Shown: positions 1 to 7,964, counted from the first letter of the stretch. The stretch: DNA of 37,240 nucleotides from Clostridium celatum DSM 1785 (GCF_000320405.1 NZ_KB291710.1:1-37240), one strand, 5' to 3'. A program made the numbers and translations. Notes: generated by a model from the sequence alone, not told the origin.

Positions 1-20
1 GGATGTCTTAAGACATCCTT
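1..20 (-). terminator. Intrinsic terminator of the sirohaem reductase-like gene
   Basis: A perfect inverted repeat (GGATGTCT / AGACATCC, 2-nt centre) sits directly after the stop codon of the minus-strand gene ending at 21. The window edge hides whether a U-tract follows on the minus strand; on the plus side it is followed by TTTT, so it may act in both directions. Confidence 0.6.
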
Positions 21-680
21 TTATTTATATAATCTATTAAGCACTTCGCTTTTAAAGCTATCAATTCCTAATCTTTCTATCATAAAGCTTAGTTTTTCAC
101 CCAACTCTGCTTTTTCTTTATAATAATCAAAAATAATATCTACAAGCTTTAATGCTTCTTTTTCATTTAAATTAATTGCAATAACATCCGCAATTCTTGG
201 ATTATAACCTGCAGAACCACCTGCTACTACCATTAGTCCACTTATATCAGCAATTACTCCAACATCTCTTGCATATATACTACCACAAGCATTTCTACAA
301 CCAGCAACACCAATTTTAGTTCTACACGGCATCTCCATTTTATGATACTTTTTTAAAAGTTTCATTCCTATTCCAATAGTATTATACTTGCTTCTCTTAC
401 AAAATCCTGCTGGACATATCTCAACATTTTTAACAGAATTAGCAGTTTCAATAGCAGGTTCCATATCAAGTTCTTTCCAAACCTCTGCTAAATTTTCTGC
501 TTTAAGATTAGTAATTAATATTCTTTGTCCTGATGTAATTTTTATAACACCATTATACTTTCTAGCTACCTGTGCTATTTTTTCCAGGCTATCTGGAGAA
601 ATAAATCCACCAGGAATATGAGGCGTTATCCCAAAAGTCCTCTTTCCATCTCTAATCTTCTGCAAATTTCCATAGTGCAT
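21..680 (-). CDS. Small nitrite/sulfite reductase-like protein (sirohaem / 4Fe-4S fold)
   Basis: A 219-aa protein related to the sirohaem-4Fe4S half of nitrite/sulfite reductases. An N-terminal ferredoxin-like half-domain (TFGITPHIPGGFISP, then KITSGQRI) leads to a cysteine set near residues 89-130: CPAGFC, a further Cys in MPC, and GCRNAC (C-x3-C), which suit cluster and sirohaem ligation. The protein is about half the length of assimilatory enzymes and resembles the short dissimilatory-sulfite-reductase-like proteins of anaerobes, whose substrate is generally unknown. The first spacing is C-x4-C rather than the usual C-x5-C. The ATG lies one base after the TAG of the upstream HAD gene (TAGGATG), so translation is probably coupled. 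Family membership is fairly sure; the reaction is not. Confidence 0.75.
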   Translation of the reverse strand: MHYGNLQKIRDGKRTFGITPHIPGGFISPDSLEKIAQVARKYNGVIKITSGQRILITNLKAENLAEVWKELDMEPAIETANSVKNVEICPAGFCKRSKYNTIGIGMKLLKKYHKMEMPCRTKIGVAGCRNACGSIYARDVGVIADISGLMVVAGGSAGYNPRIADVIAINLNEKEALKLVDIIFDYYKEKAELGEKLSFMIERLGIDSFKSEVLNRLYK

Positions 681-681
681 C

Positions 682-1494
682 CTAAGCTTCTCCTAAAATA
701 AACTTTTCTATTGCTTTTGCAACTCCATCCTCTTCATTTGAGTCAGTTATATAATTTGCGACTTCTTTAACCTCCTCAAATGCATTTGCCATAGCAACAC
801 CCATTCCTGCATACTCAATCATAGCAAGATCATTTTCTGCATCACCAAAAGTCATTATTTCTTCTCTCTTAACACCTAAATACTTAGCTAAAAGTTCAAC
901 TCCAGTTCCTTTATTTACTTCTTTATTTAAAAACTCTAAGAAATATGGAGTACTTTTTACAACAGTATATTTTTCATAGACCTCTTTAGGTAAATTATCT
1001 ATTGCCCTTTGAAGAATTTCCGGCTCATCTATCATCATTACTTTAATAATACTATGATTATCTTCAATTTCTGAATAGTCATTTATGCCTATTTGTATGT
1101 TATTTAGAGTAGCTTCTACCTCTGTGTATTTACTACTTTTAGGAGTTATTAAGCCTTGAGTTTCTGAGAAAGCATGAATATTTACTCCTAACTCTTTACT
1201 AATATTATGTAAGTAGTGTAAATCTGCTCCTGTTAAAGCTATCTTAGAAATAACCTCTCTACTTTTTGTTTTTAGAACTAATCCCCCATTATAACTTAAA
1301 ACATAATCATCTTCGCTAAGCATATTTAATTCTTCTAAATATCTAGTTACACCATCAATTGGTCTACCTGTTGCAATTACAACATTTACGCCCTTTTCTT
1401 TTGCTTTATTTATTGCTATTTTTGTTCTTTCTGAAACAGACTTATCTTCTCTAAGTAATGTTCCATCCATATCTATTGCTACTAACTTATACAT
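682..1494 (-). CDS. Cof-type HAD-family sugar-phosphatase-like hydrolase
   Basis: A HAD-superfamily IIB (Cof-like) phosphatase of 270 aa. Motif I is DMDGTLL at the N terminus with the nucleophilic Asp, motif II is ATGRP, and the C-terminal motif IV is FGDAENDLAMI. Family members dephosphorylate small sugar phosphates or flavin-type metabolites; the substrate cannot be read from sequence. A longer frame opens at 1509, but GGAGG is placed for the ATG at 1494 (GGAGGAGTTTATG), so the protein starts MYKLVAIDMDG. It ends in TAG, which shows that TAG works as an ordinary stop in this genome. It is the first gene of a two-gene operon with the sirohaem-reductase-like gene. Confidence 0.9.
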   Translation of the reverse strand: MYKLVAIDMDGTLLREDKSVSERTKIAINKAKEKGVNVVIATGRPIDGVTRYLEELNMLSEDDYVLSYNGGLVLKTKSREVISKIALTGADLHYLHNISKELGVNIHAFSETQGLITPKSSKYTEVEATLNNIQIGINDYSEIEDNHSIIKVMMIDEPEILQRAIDNLPKEVYEKYTVVKSTPYFLEFLNKEVNKGTGVELLAKYLGVKREEIMTFGDAENDLAMIEYAGMGVAMANAFEEVKEVANYITDSNEEDGVAKAIEKFILGEA

Positions 1495-1532
1495 AAACTC
1501 CTCCACCATTCCTTATATTAAAATTCTGTTTT

Positions 1533-1541
1533 ATTATAACA
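1533..1541 (-). promoter_or_regulatory. Extended -10 promoter for the HAD / reductase operon
   Basis: The minus strand reads TGTTATAAT, an extended -10 (TGn plus TATAAT), about 35 bases before the start codon at 1494. No good -35 is visible, as is common with extended -10 promoters. Confidence 0.55.
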
Positions 1542-1610
1542 TAAATCAATATAATGTACATGCTGAAAAGACTTATAGAAATGTTATACACAATAGTTTT
1601 CTATTATATA

Positions 1611-1883
1611 TTATTCCTTTTTATATCCTATATACGAACTTATAACCTCATCAAAACCATCTCTTTTTAGTATATTTATTATTGCTCCCATTATTTCATA
1701 GCTTGATGTATTTTGTTCACTACCTCTTAATTTTTCTAATAACTTTGTAACATCTTCTACTATTATTTTTATATCTGATTCATTTAATAATGAACTTCCA
1801 CTACTTGAAGCATTTAAAATACTTACCTTTATTTTGCTTTCATCAAAGTTTTGTATTCTACCATTCTTTTTTATAACATTCAT
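1611..1883 (-). CDS. Stand-alone ATP-cone domain protein (copy B)
   Basis: A 90-aa protein consisting almost entirely of one ATP-cone. It opens with the family pattern (VIKKNGRIQNFDESKI, equivalent to V-K-R-D-G-R..F-D..K-I), continues with three predicted helices and ends GFDEVISSYIGY. ATP-cones bind ATP/dATP and regulate ribonucleotide reductases (NrdA, NrdD) and the repressor NrdR. Here there is no reductase domain and no NrdR zinc ribbon. A homologous copy lies just upstream at 2017-2280. The function is unknown; a free nucleotide-sensing module is an inference. Confidence 0.8.
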   Translation of the reverse strand: MNVIKKNGRIQNFDESKIKVSILNASSSGSSLLNESDIKIIVEDVTKLLEKLRGSEQNTSSYEIMGAIINILKRDGFDEVISSYIGYKKE

Positions 1884-1951
1884 ATTTTTTCACCTCTAAT
1901 TTATTATTCTCAAAACCAATTATCTTTACACTATTTTCCCTCTTTAAACAA

Positions 1952-1992
1952 AAAAATAGTAGTGTTAGTATAACTAATTGACTACTATTTTT
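1952..1992 (-). terminator. Intrinsic terminator after ATP-cone copy A
   Basis: A 12-bp stem (AAAAATAGTAGT / ACTACTATTTTT) encloses an inner TTAGT-ATA-ACTAA hairpin. On the minus strand it ends in a run of U, 25 bases past the stop of the gene at 2017-2280. Confidence 0.75.
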
Positions 1993-2016
1993 AATATATT
2001 AAAATCTGTTTTATTT

Positions 2017-2280
2017 TTAATATCTTAGATATGCATTTGCTATTCTTTTAAATCCATCTTTATATAAACTTTCTATAATTATTGCTTGTACCTCATAACT
2101 TGAAGTAATTCCATCCCTTCCCCTTATTTCTGTAACAATTTTTATTACCCTATTAGTTAATATCTTTAAGTCTGATTCATTTATAATAGTATTACTATCT
2201 TTAGATGCTCCCCATATACTATTTTTTATTTTCTCAACTTCTAAATCTTGTATTCTTCCATCTTTTTTTATAATCTTCAT
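2017..2280 (-). CDS. Stand-alone ATP-cone domain protein (copy A)
   Basis: An 87-aa protein with one complete ATP-cone: MKIIKKDGRIQDLEVEKI at the N terminus, NESDLKIL in the middle, and YKDGFKRIANAYLRY at the end. It aligns over its whole length with the 90-aa neighbour at 1611-1883 at moderate identity, so the pair is an old tandem duplication rather than a recent one. GGGAGG precedes the ATG. A terminator separates the two copies, so they can be expressed independently. No ribonucleotide reductase lies in the window. The role is unknown. Confidence 0.8.
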   Translation of the reverse strand: MKIIKKDGRIQDLEVEKIKNSIWGASKDSNTIINESDLKILTNRVIKIVTEIRGRDGITSSYEVQAIIIESLYKDGFKRIANAYLRY

Positions 2281-2498
2281 TTTAATCCTCCCATAATACC
2301 ATTACAACTTACTATGTAATCATTTTCATATGTATTAATTTTCTACTTACCCCTAATTTCTTTTATACCATATATTATATCAAATTTTTAGTATTACGGT
2401 ACTATTCTCGAAAATTATTTAAAATAATTATTTATTTTTTTAACACTCATATCCGTTTATTAGTAAAATAATTGTATAAATATTTTTAGGAGTTTTAT

Positions 2499-3005
2499 AT
2501 GAAGTTACTTTCTGCTATTAAATCTATATTTTCAAAAAGAAAGTATAGATTTTCAAAAAATTCAACCTTAGAAAACGAAACTTATATTATTGAATCAACT
2601 AAATTCATAAATACTAATAATTTTTATAGTAAAACTAATTACTTCATATGGATAGATACTGCTAATTTCAAAACTAATATATTCAAAGGTTCTAATAAAA
2701 ATTGGGTGCTTATCCATAGTTATCTTTGTTCTTTAGGAAAACCTACTGAACCTACTATAAAAGGAACTTTTTATGCTGGCCCTAAGGGATATTCCTTTGG
2801 AGAAGCTCGAGGCTTTAGGTGCCTATATTATACTCAAATTAAGGATAACTATTTAATTCATTCTATTCCATATAACTTAGATGGTAGTATTAGAGACCCG
2901 CGCCTTGGTATGAGGTTAACAGATGGTTGTGTACGACTTGCTACTGAAAATTCAAAATGGATTTACGATAATGTTCCTTCCGGTACTACAATTTTTATTA
3001 ATTAA
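2499..3005 (+). CDS. YkuD-type L,D-transpeptidase-like protein (copy 1)
   Basis: A 168-aa protein with the YkuD fold. It contains IDTANFKTNIFKG (typical first strand), the Gly-Lys-Pro-T-x-P-T-x-K-G strand, a catalytic-type His in LIHSIPY near residue 127, and the Cys motif TDGCVRL near residue 146. The family forms 3-3 crosslinks in peptidoglycan or anchors proteins to it. The usual [S/T]-H-G-C is here T-D-G-C, so the His next to the Gly-Cys is replaced by Asp. No clear signal peptide or membrane helix is seen; the N terminus is basic (SIFSKRKYRFSK). A paralogue follows 16 bp downstream, probably in one operon. Confidence 0.82.
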   Translation: MKLLSAIKSIFSKRKYRFSKNSTLENETYIIESTKFINTNNFYSKTNYFIWIDTANFKTNIFKGSNKNWVLIHSYLCSLGKPTEPTIKGTFYAGPKGYSFGEARGFRCLYYTQIKDNYLIHSIPYNLDGSIRDPRLGMRLTDGCVRLATENSKWIYDNVPSGTTIFIN

Positions 3006-3021
3006 ATAGGAGCTACATTTT

Positions 3022-3534
3022 ATGATTTTAAAAAATAAAATTAAGAATATATATTATATCTTAAAGTCAAAAAAAGAATCTATTTCTGTAAAATATAGAG
3101 CGCCCTCTAATTATAATGAAAAAGTTTCTAAATTTATTAATAATAAAAACCTATCTAGTTCTACTAAATATTTAATTTATGTTGATACAGAAAATTTTCA
3201 GGTTAATATTTTTGTAGGATCTAAAAACAATTGGATTTTAGATAAAAATTATATTTGTTCAATTGGAAAACCATCAACTCCTACTCCAAAAGGCTTTTTT
3301 AAAATTGGAGCAAAAGGATATTCCTTTGGAGAAAATCATGGATATATTTGCTATTACTATAGTCAATTTAAGGGAAATTATCTTTTTCATTCAATATTAT
3401 ATAATTTAGATAATACTATACGCGATGGACGACTTGGCTTTAAAATTAGTAACGGCTGTATAAGATTGTCTAAAATAAATGCTAAATGGATTTATGATAA
3501 TATTCCCTATGGAACTACAGTATATATTGTATAA
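3022..3534 (+). CDS. YkuD-type L,D-transpeptidase-like protein (copy 2)
   Basis: A 170-aa paralogue of the preceding gene, matching it through the catalytic core. It has YVDTENFQVNIF, GKPSTPTPKGFF, the His in LFHSILY and the Cys motif SNGCIRLS. The residue before Gly-Cys is Asn instead of the family's His, so both copies deviate at this position. The basic N terminus lacks an obvious signal sequence. The gene begins 16 bp after copy 1, with TAGGAG ahead of its ATG, and ends before a bidirectional terminator. The likely role is in cell-wall or spore-cortex crosslinking; export and activity are unproven. Confidence 0.82.
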   Translation: MILKNKIKNIYYILKSKKESISVKYRAPSNYNEKVSKFINNKNLSSSTKYLIYVDTENFQVNIFVGSKNNWILDKNYICSIGKPSTPTPKGFFKIGAKGYSFGENHGYICYYYSQFKGNYLFHSILYNLDNTIRDGRLGFKISNGCIRLSKINAKWIYDNIPYGTTVYIV

Positions 3535-3556
3535 GTTTTATTTATTCAACCTTATA

Positions 3557-3601
3557 AAAAGGTAGTGTATCAATTAGTCATATATTGATACACTACCTTT
3601 T
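3557..3601. terminator. Bidirectional terminator between convergent genes
   Basis: An 18-bp perfect stem (AAAAGGTAGTGTATCAAT and its complement) with a 9-nt loop lies between the convergent L,D-transpeptidase pair and the cyclophilin gene. It has A-runs on the left and T-runs on the right, so it serves both strands. Confidence 0.9.
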
Positions 3602-3633
3602 CTTTTAACTATTTATAGTATATATTATTTCTC

Positions 3634-4290
3634 TTATAATTTTTCTGGTGATGGATAATCTATGCCTTTAGTATCAACTCTTATTTCTTCAATAACTACA
3701 TCTTCAACTGGTTTATCTGCACTAGATGTTTTTACTGAATTAATTTCTTCTACAATATCTAATCCATCAATAGTCTTTCCAAATGCAGCATATTGTCCAT
3801 CTAAATGAGAAGCTGTATCTGCCATTATAAAGAATTGACTTCCTGCTGAATTTGGATCATTAGCTCTAGCCATAGAAATTACACCCTTTGTATGTTTTAA
3901 ATCATTTCCTTCATAGCCATTACTAGAGAATTCACCTTCTATTGAATATCCTGGTCCACCAGTCCCAGTTCCATTAGGACATCCCCCTTGATTCATAAAT
4001 CCTTTTATAACTCTATGAAAGATTAATCCATCATAATATCCTGAATTAGCTAATTCTATAAAATTATTTACTGTGTTTGGAGCTATTTCTGGGTATAATT
4101 CTAAAGTTATATTTCCGTAATCCTTTACCTTAATAACAGCCACCGGTAATCCTTCTATAGATGTTTCTACATCTGAAGTTATTGATGTTATTCCACCATC
4201 ACTATTCTTTTTTGAAGTACATCCAACTAAACCTATTGTAAGTGCTGTTAATGATGCTAATATAACTCCAGCCCTTAAAATTTTATTCAT
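3634..4290 (-). CDS. Cyclophilin-type peptidyl-prolyl cis-trans isomerase lipoprotein
   Basis: A 218-aa lipoprotein. The signal sequence ends in the lipobox LVGC (Cys24), so the enzyme should be anchored on the outer face of the membrane. The cyclophilin domain spans about residues 50-205, with the active-site FHRVI, the Gln in GFMNQGG, GTGTGGPGY, and GSQFFIM. It speeds proline isomerization and assists folding of exported proteins. AGGGGAGGG precedes the start. It is convergent with the L,D-transpeptidase pair and appears monocistronic, with the terminator at 3557-3601. Confidence 0.93.
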   Translation of the reverse strand: MNKILRAGVILASLTALTIGLVGCTSKKNSDGGITSITSDVETSIEGLPVAVIKVKDYGNITLELYPEIAPNTVNNFIELANSGYYDGLIFHRVIKGFMNQGGCPNGTGTGGPGYSIEGEFSSNGYEGNDLKHTKGVISMARANDPNSAGSQFFIMADTASHLDGQYAAFGKTIDGLDIVEEINSVKTSSADKPVEDVVIEEIRVDTKGIDYPSPEKL

Positions 4291-4373
4291 ATAAACCCTC
4301 CCCTTAGTTCTCTTTATACTTTTATCTTTTAGTATAAAAATCTAAATTTTGCTATATTTATTTTAATAATAAC

Positions 4374-4405
4374 AAAAAAGGACCCATACTTCAAGTAGAG
4401 TCCTT
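4374..4405 (-). terminator. Intrinsic terminator after the 44-aa gene
   Basis: On the minus strand, AAGGAC pairs with GTCCTT and an inner TACT/AGTA stem stacks inside. A U-run follows. It lies 36 bases after the stop of the small gene at 4441. Confidence 0.65.
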
Positions 4406-4440
4406 CATATAGACTTTATAATTAATCCTACAACACACTT

Positions 4441-4575
4441 TTAAAGTTCTTCACCATCAAAGCTTTTATATTCATTCTTATTTTTATCATTTCCTACATT
4501 ATCTTGGTTTTGATGAATTCTTTGTCTTCTTTCACCTTTTTGATATTTTTTATCTTTAAATTTATCAGTACTCAT
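4441..4575 (-). CDS. Small hydrophilic protein, 44 aa
   Basis: The minus strand encodes a 44-residue, very hydrophilic, Lys/Asp/Gln-rich peptide that starts MSTDKFKDKKYQKGERRQR and ends SFDGEEL. AAGGGAG stands 8 bases before the ATG and a terminator follows the stop, which supports a real gene. No cysteines, signal peptide or membrane segment. I do not recognise a family. Another small gene here (29100-29267) also starts with M-x-K-F-K-D-K, but the similarity ends there. Confidence 0.6.
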   Translation of the reverse strand: MSTDKFKDKKYQKGERRQRIHQNQDNVGNDKNKNEYKSFDGEEL

Positions 4576-4652
4576 TTGCGACACTCCCTTCATCACTATT
4601 TTTTGCAACTTTATATATAATAATTCATAAAATCAAATTATCCTTAAATTTA

Positions 4653-5081
4653 CTAAACCTCAAACTCTTCTATTTCTATTGAGTAACTTCCACAATTTCT
4701 ACATACATTTATTAAAACTATATAGCTACCGTTTATTTTACCTGATCTTTGAAGCCTATTATAAGACATTCCTTCGTATTCTTTATCTAAAGTACTTACA
4801 ACATATTGATTGTTTTTAGTATATATGTAAAAATTGAATCCTAAAAAATCAAAGAATTTTTTCTTTTCACTTACACCCTCTTTACAAACATCACATGGTA
4901 AATCAAAAAATGCCTTTGTAAACTCTACATTATCACTATTATTTAAAATTTCAATTACTTTTTTTTCATCAATATCCTCAATTGGATTAATCTCATCATT
5001 TACAAAATAATCAAGTTTTTCTTCATTTAAACAATATTCTTTTCCATCAAAACTAAATTTATTCTCCAGCTTAAAATTCAT
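4653..5081 (-). CDS. Hypothetical Cys-pair protein (possibly DUF3785-like)
   Basis: A 142-aa soluble protein with two Cys-x2-Cys pairs, CDVC (near residue 63) and CRNC (near residue 127), an arrangement that suits a zinc site joining the two halves. The N-terminal half is acidic and the C terminus ends IEIEEFEV. It recalls a clostridial protein family of unknown function (I think DUF3785), but I cannot verify that. The spacing in front of the ATG is poor (GAAAGG abuts the start), so translation may be weak or the start slightly different. Confidence 0.65.
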   Translation of the reverse strand: MNFKLENKFSFDGKEYCLNEEKLDYFVNDEINPIEDIDEKKVIEILNNSDNVEFTKAFFDLPCDVCKEGVSEKKKFFDFLGFNFYIYTKNNQYVVSTLDKEYEGMSYNRLQRSGKINGSYIVLINVCRNCGSYSIEIEEFEV

Positions 5082-5184
5082 CCTTTCATTATTGCTAACT
5101 TAATAGTTATTGCAATTCTAACATAACAATTTTAATAAATAAAGATATACACTTAAACTTCATATAAATAATATAAAGTATTTG

Positions 5185-5213
5185 TTAACAATATATAAAA
5201 TTTAGTGTATAAT
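5185..5213 (+). promoter_or_regulatory. Sigma-A promoter for the papain-fold gene
   Basis: TTAACA (5185-5190), a 17-bp spacer and TATAAT (5208-5213). Transcription would start near 5220. This places the upstream GTG (5205) inside the promoter and supports the TTG start at 5250. Confidence 0.8.
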
Positions 5214-5249
5214 AGTATCCATGATATAAATATAGAAAGGAGCATTATT

Positions 5250-5849
5250 TTGGAAAATAAAGAGATTTATATTATTTTATCAAGAACTGGAACAACATTT
5301 TCTAACATAATTGCATTATTCACGCAAAAACCTTATTCACATGTTTCTATATCGCTTGATAACTCCTTTACAAAAATGTTCTCTTTCGGTAGAAAAATCC
5401 CAGAAAAAGTACTTCCTGCTGGTCTTGTAGAGGAAAATTTATATGATGGTGTATTTGCCATGTTTCCTAAAAGCAGATGCTTAGTTTACAAGGTACCTAT
5501 AACAGAAAAGCAATTTAATCATATACAAGATGAAATAGATAATTTTTTTGAAAATAAAGATCAATATAAATATAGTATTTTAGGAACTGTAACTGCTTAT
5601 TTTAATAAGCCTCATAAAAGAGAAAATTATTATTTCTGTTCTCAATTTGTGTCCGAGCTTTTAATTAATAGTGGTGTTTATGTTACGGACAAGCTTCCTG
5701 AAGTAATAAAACCTATGGATTTATTAGAAATAGAAAATAAGATTTTTGTTTATGAAGGTTTGATTAATGAAGAGAATTATATTGACAATTACTACGGATT
5801 ATTTAACTATCAAAAGCTAACTAAAGCTATTGCAAAGTTAATTCCTTAA
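5250..5849 (+). CDS. Permuted papain-fold (YiiX/NlpC-P60-like) protein
   Basis: A 199-aa protein with the circularly permuted NlpC/P60 arrangement: the catalytic-type His comes first (PYSHVSISLD, His31) and the Cys later (YYFCSQFVSELL, Cys130). Such YiiX/YebB-like proteins are amidases or peptidases acting on cell-wall peptides or lipid-linked substrates; the substrate here is unknown. There is no signal peptide. The frame extends upstream to a GTG at 5205, but that codon overlaps the -10 box. AAAGGAG stands 7 bases before the TTG at 5250, so the start is almost surely TTG. The gene is monocistronic, with its own promoter and terminator. Confidence 0.8.
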   Translation: MENKEIYIILSRTGTTFSNIIALFTQKPYSHVSISLDNSFTKMFSFGRKIPEKVLPAGLVEENLYDGVFAMFPKSRCLVYKVPITEKQFNHIQDEIDNFFENKDQYKYSILGTVTAYFNKPHKRENYYFCSQFVSELLINSGVYVTDKLPEVIKPMDLLEIENKIFVYEGLINEENYIDNYYGLFNYQKLTKAIAKLIP

Positions 5850-5869
5850 CTTTTAATATGAATTATAAT

Positions 5870-5903
5870 AAAGGAAACTGTAATTACTACAGTTTCCTTT
5901 TAT
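5870..5903 (+). terminator. Intrinsic terminator
   Basis: A 13-bp perfect stem (AAAGGAAACTGTA and complement) with a 5-nt loop, followed by TTTT, 20 bases past the stop of the papain-fold gene. Confidence 0.9.
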
Positions 5904-5967
5904 TAACCCTTTTATAGTAATTCTCATAAGATATAAATAAGTTATTATTATAAATAAGGAGAAAATA

Positions 5968-6465
5968 ATGTATTCAATAGATTTGCCTTATCCACCAATA
6001 AAGGTAAGCAAAAAGGACCCTAAATATATTGATCTAATTCTTTTAAATTATGCTAGTGATATTTCAGAGTTCGATGCTATATCTCAATATATTTATCATG
6101 AAATAGCTCTAAAATATAAAAATCCTGATGTATCTGCAACACTAAAAGGAATATCAATAATAGAAATGCATCATTTAGAAATGCTTGGTGAAATAATAGT
6201 TTTGCTAGGCGGAAAACCTGGTTATTGGATTAATGACAAAAAGAAAAAATATTGGACTGGAAAATTAGTGAATTATGATATCTCTTCTTTGCAAACAATT
6301 TTAACTATTGATATTGAAGATGAAAAAGCTGCAATAAAACAATACAAAGATACTATAACTAAAATAGATGATCCAAACATAAATTCAGTAATTAAAAGAA
6401 TAATATTAGATGAAGAATTTCATATCCAGCTTTTAACAACACTATATTCTAAATATGTTAAATAG
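5968..6465 (+). CDS. Ferritin-like di-iron four-helix protein
   Basis: A 165-aa protein with the ferritin-like four-helix ligand pattern: Glu34 in helix 1, E66-x2-H69 in helix 2 (IEMHHLEM), acidic residues in helix 3 (IEDEKAAIKQY), and E149-x2-H152 in helix 4 (DEEFHIQLL). This is the rubrerythrin/bacterioferritin-like di-metal site; no rubredoxin-type Cys-x2-Cys domain is present. Similar stand-alone clostridial proteins are linked to peroxide or oxygen defence or, as Mn-catalase relatives, to spore coats. Which applies cannot be told. AAGGAG precedes the ATG and the gene ends in TAG. Confidence 0.85.
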   Translation: MYSIDLPYPPIKVSKKDPKYIDLILLNYASDISEFDAISQYIYHEIALKYKNPDVSATLKGISIIEMHHLEMLGEIIVLLGGKPGYWINDKKKKYWTGKLVNYDISSLQTILTIDIEDEKAAIKQYKDTITKIDDPNINSVIKRIILDEEFHIQLLTTLYSKYVK

Positions 6466-6503
6466 AAACATAAAATTTAAATTATATTTCAATAAACCAT
6501 ATT

Positions 6504-6543
6504 AGAGAAAAGCTCCTGAATATAATATCAGGAGCTTTTCTCT
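6504..6543. terminator. Bidirectional terminator
   Basis: A 16-bp perfect stem (AGAGAAAAGCTCCTGA and complement) with an 8-nt loop between the ferritin-like gene and convergent hom. Confidence 0.9.
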
Positions 6544-6662
6544 ATTACTTATTTCTCAATATTTTGTAGGATTAGTTGAAAATTAATATTTCTTATATAC
6601 TTAATCATCATATAATAGAAATATTAACTCATACCTTTGTTAGATTAACTTTAGCTAATACT

Positions 6663-7964
6663 TTAACTAAAGTCTTCAATTCTTATTATATTTTCTACAC
6701 TTTTTATTGATCTTAAATCATGCAGTTTGTCTATTGAATCATTTATTAACGCTTCTTTAGTTTTATGTGTAATTAAAACCAATGTAACTTCAAGAGTATC
6801 ATCATGCTTTCTTCCTTTTTGTATTACAGATTTTAAACTCACTCTATTTGAACCAAAAATTGTTGTTATTTGTCCTAAAACACCTGGCTTATCTTGTACT
6901 GTTAATCTGATGTAATATCTACTCTCAACATCATCTATACTTTTTACATTTTTATTCCATAAATTATCTTTAACTACCGGATTCTCATTTTTTGTATCTA
7001 TATTTTTTCTAAGTATTGAAATAATATCACTTACTACAGCACTTCCTGTTGGCATATCTCCTGCACCTTTTCCATAAAACATAAGATCTCCTACAGCATT
7101 ACCATTTATAAATATAGCATTGAAAGAATCATATACATTGGCAAGGGGATGTGTTTCTGGTATCATAGTTGGATGAACTCTAAGTTCTAGTTCTCCATTA
7201 TTCTCTTTTGCAATAGCTAATAATTTAATTGACATATTGAAATCACTTGCATATTTCATATCTATTGGTTTTATTTTTGTAATACCTTCTCTATAAACAT
7301 CATCCACAGATATTTTTGTACCAAATGATAAAGCTGAAAGTATAGCTAATTTATATTGAGCATCATATCCTTCAATATCTGATGTTGGGTCTGCTTCTGC
7401 ATAACCTTTTTCTTTAGCTTCTTCTAATACATCATCAAATTCCAGTCCTTCAAGTTCCATTTTACTAAGAATATAATTTGTTGTACCATTAACTATACCA
7501 TATAACTCATTTATCTTATTTGCAGTTAAATTTTCATTTATACTATTTATTATAGGTATTCCTCCTGCTACACTTGCCTCATATTGGAACATTACTTTCT
7601 TTTCATCAGCCTTTTCAAAAACTTCTTTTCCTTCTGTTGCAAGTAACATTTTATTTGCAGTTACTATGTGTTTATTTTTCTCTATTGCTCTCAATATATA
7701 TTCTTTTGCAGGCTCTATTCCTCCCATTACTTCAACAACTATTTTAATTGAGTCATCATTAATTATATCATCAAAATTAGTTGTTAATATATCATTAGAT
7801 ACTTCTACTCCCCTGTACTTATCCAAGCTTCGAACTAATATTTTAGAAACTTCAATTTCGTATCCTGACCTTTTCATTATCTCTTCTTTATTTTTAATAA
7901 GTATATTATATACTCCTCTTCCTACATTACCTAATCCAAGCAATGCAATCTTAACTTTTTTCAT
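6663..7964 (-). CDS. hom: Homoserine dehydrogenase with ACT domain
   Basis: A 433-aa homoserine dehydrogenase, which reduces aspartate-4-semialdehyde to homoserine for threonine, methionine and isoleucine synthesis. The Rossmann motif GLGNVGRG is at residues 10-17. The catalytic region carries ANKMLLA, GIVNGTTNYIL and the GYAEADPTSDIEGYDAQYKL block. A C-terminal ACT domain (RLTVQDKPGVLGQITTIFG) implies allosteric control by an amino acid, usually threonine. AAGGGGG precedes the ATG. It has no thrB/thrC neighbours here and seems monocistronic. I saw no T-box or other leader RNA in the 263 bases to the divergent degV. Confidence 0.96.
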   Translation of the reverse strand: MKKVKIALLGLGNVGRGVYNILIKNKEEIMKRSGYEIEVSKILVRSLDKYRGVEVSNDILTTNFDDIINDDSIKIVVEVMGGIEPAKEYILRAIEKNKHIVTANKMLLATEGKEVFEKADEKKVMFQYEASVAGGIPIINSINENLTANKINELYGIVNGTTNYILSKMELEGLEFDDVLEEAKEKGYAEADPTSDIEGYDAQYKLAILSALSFGTKISVDDVYREGITKIKPIDMKYASDFNMSIKLLAIAKENNGELELRVHPTMIPETHPLANVYDSFNAIFINGNAVGDLMFYGKGAGDMPTGSAVVSDIISILRKNIDTKNENPVVKDNLWNKNVKSIDDVESRYYIRLTVQDKPGVLGQITTIFGSNRVSLKSVIQKGRKHDDTLEVTLVLITHKTKEALINDSIDKLHDLRSIKSVENIIRIEDFS

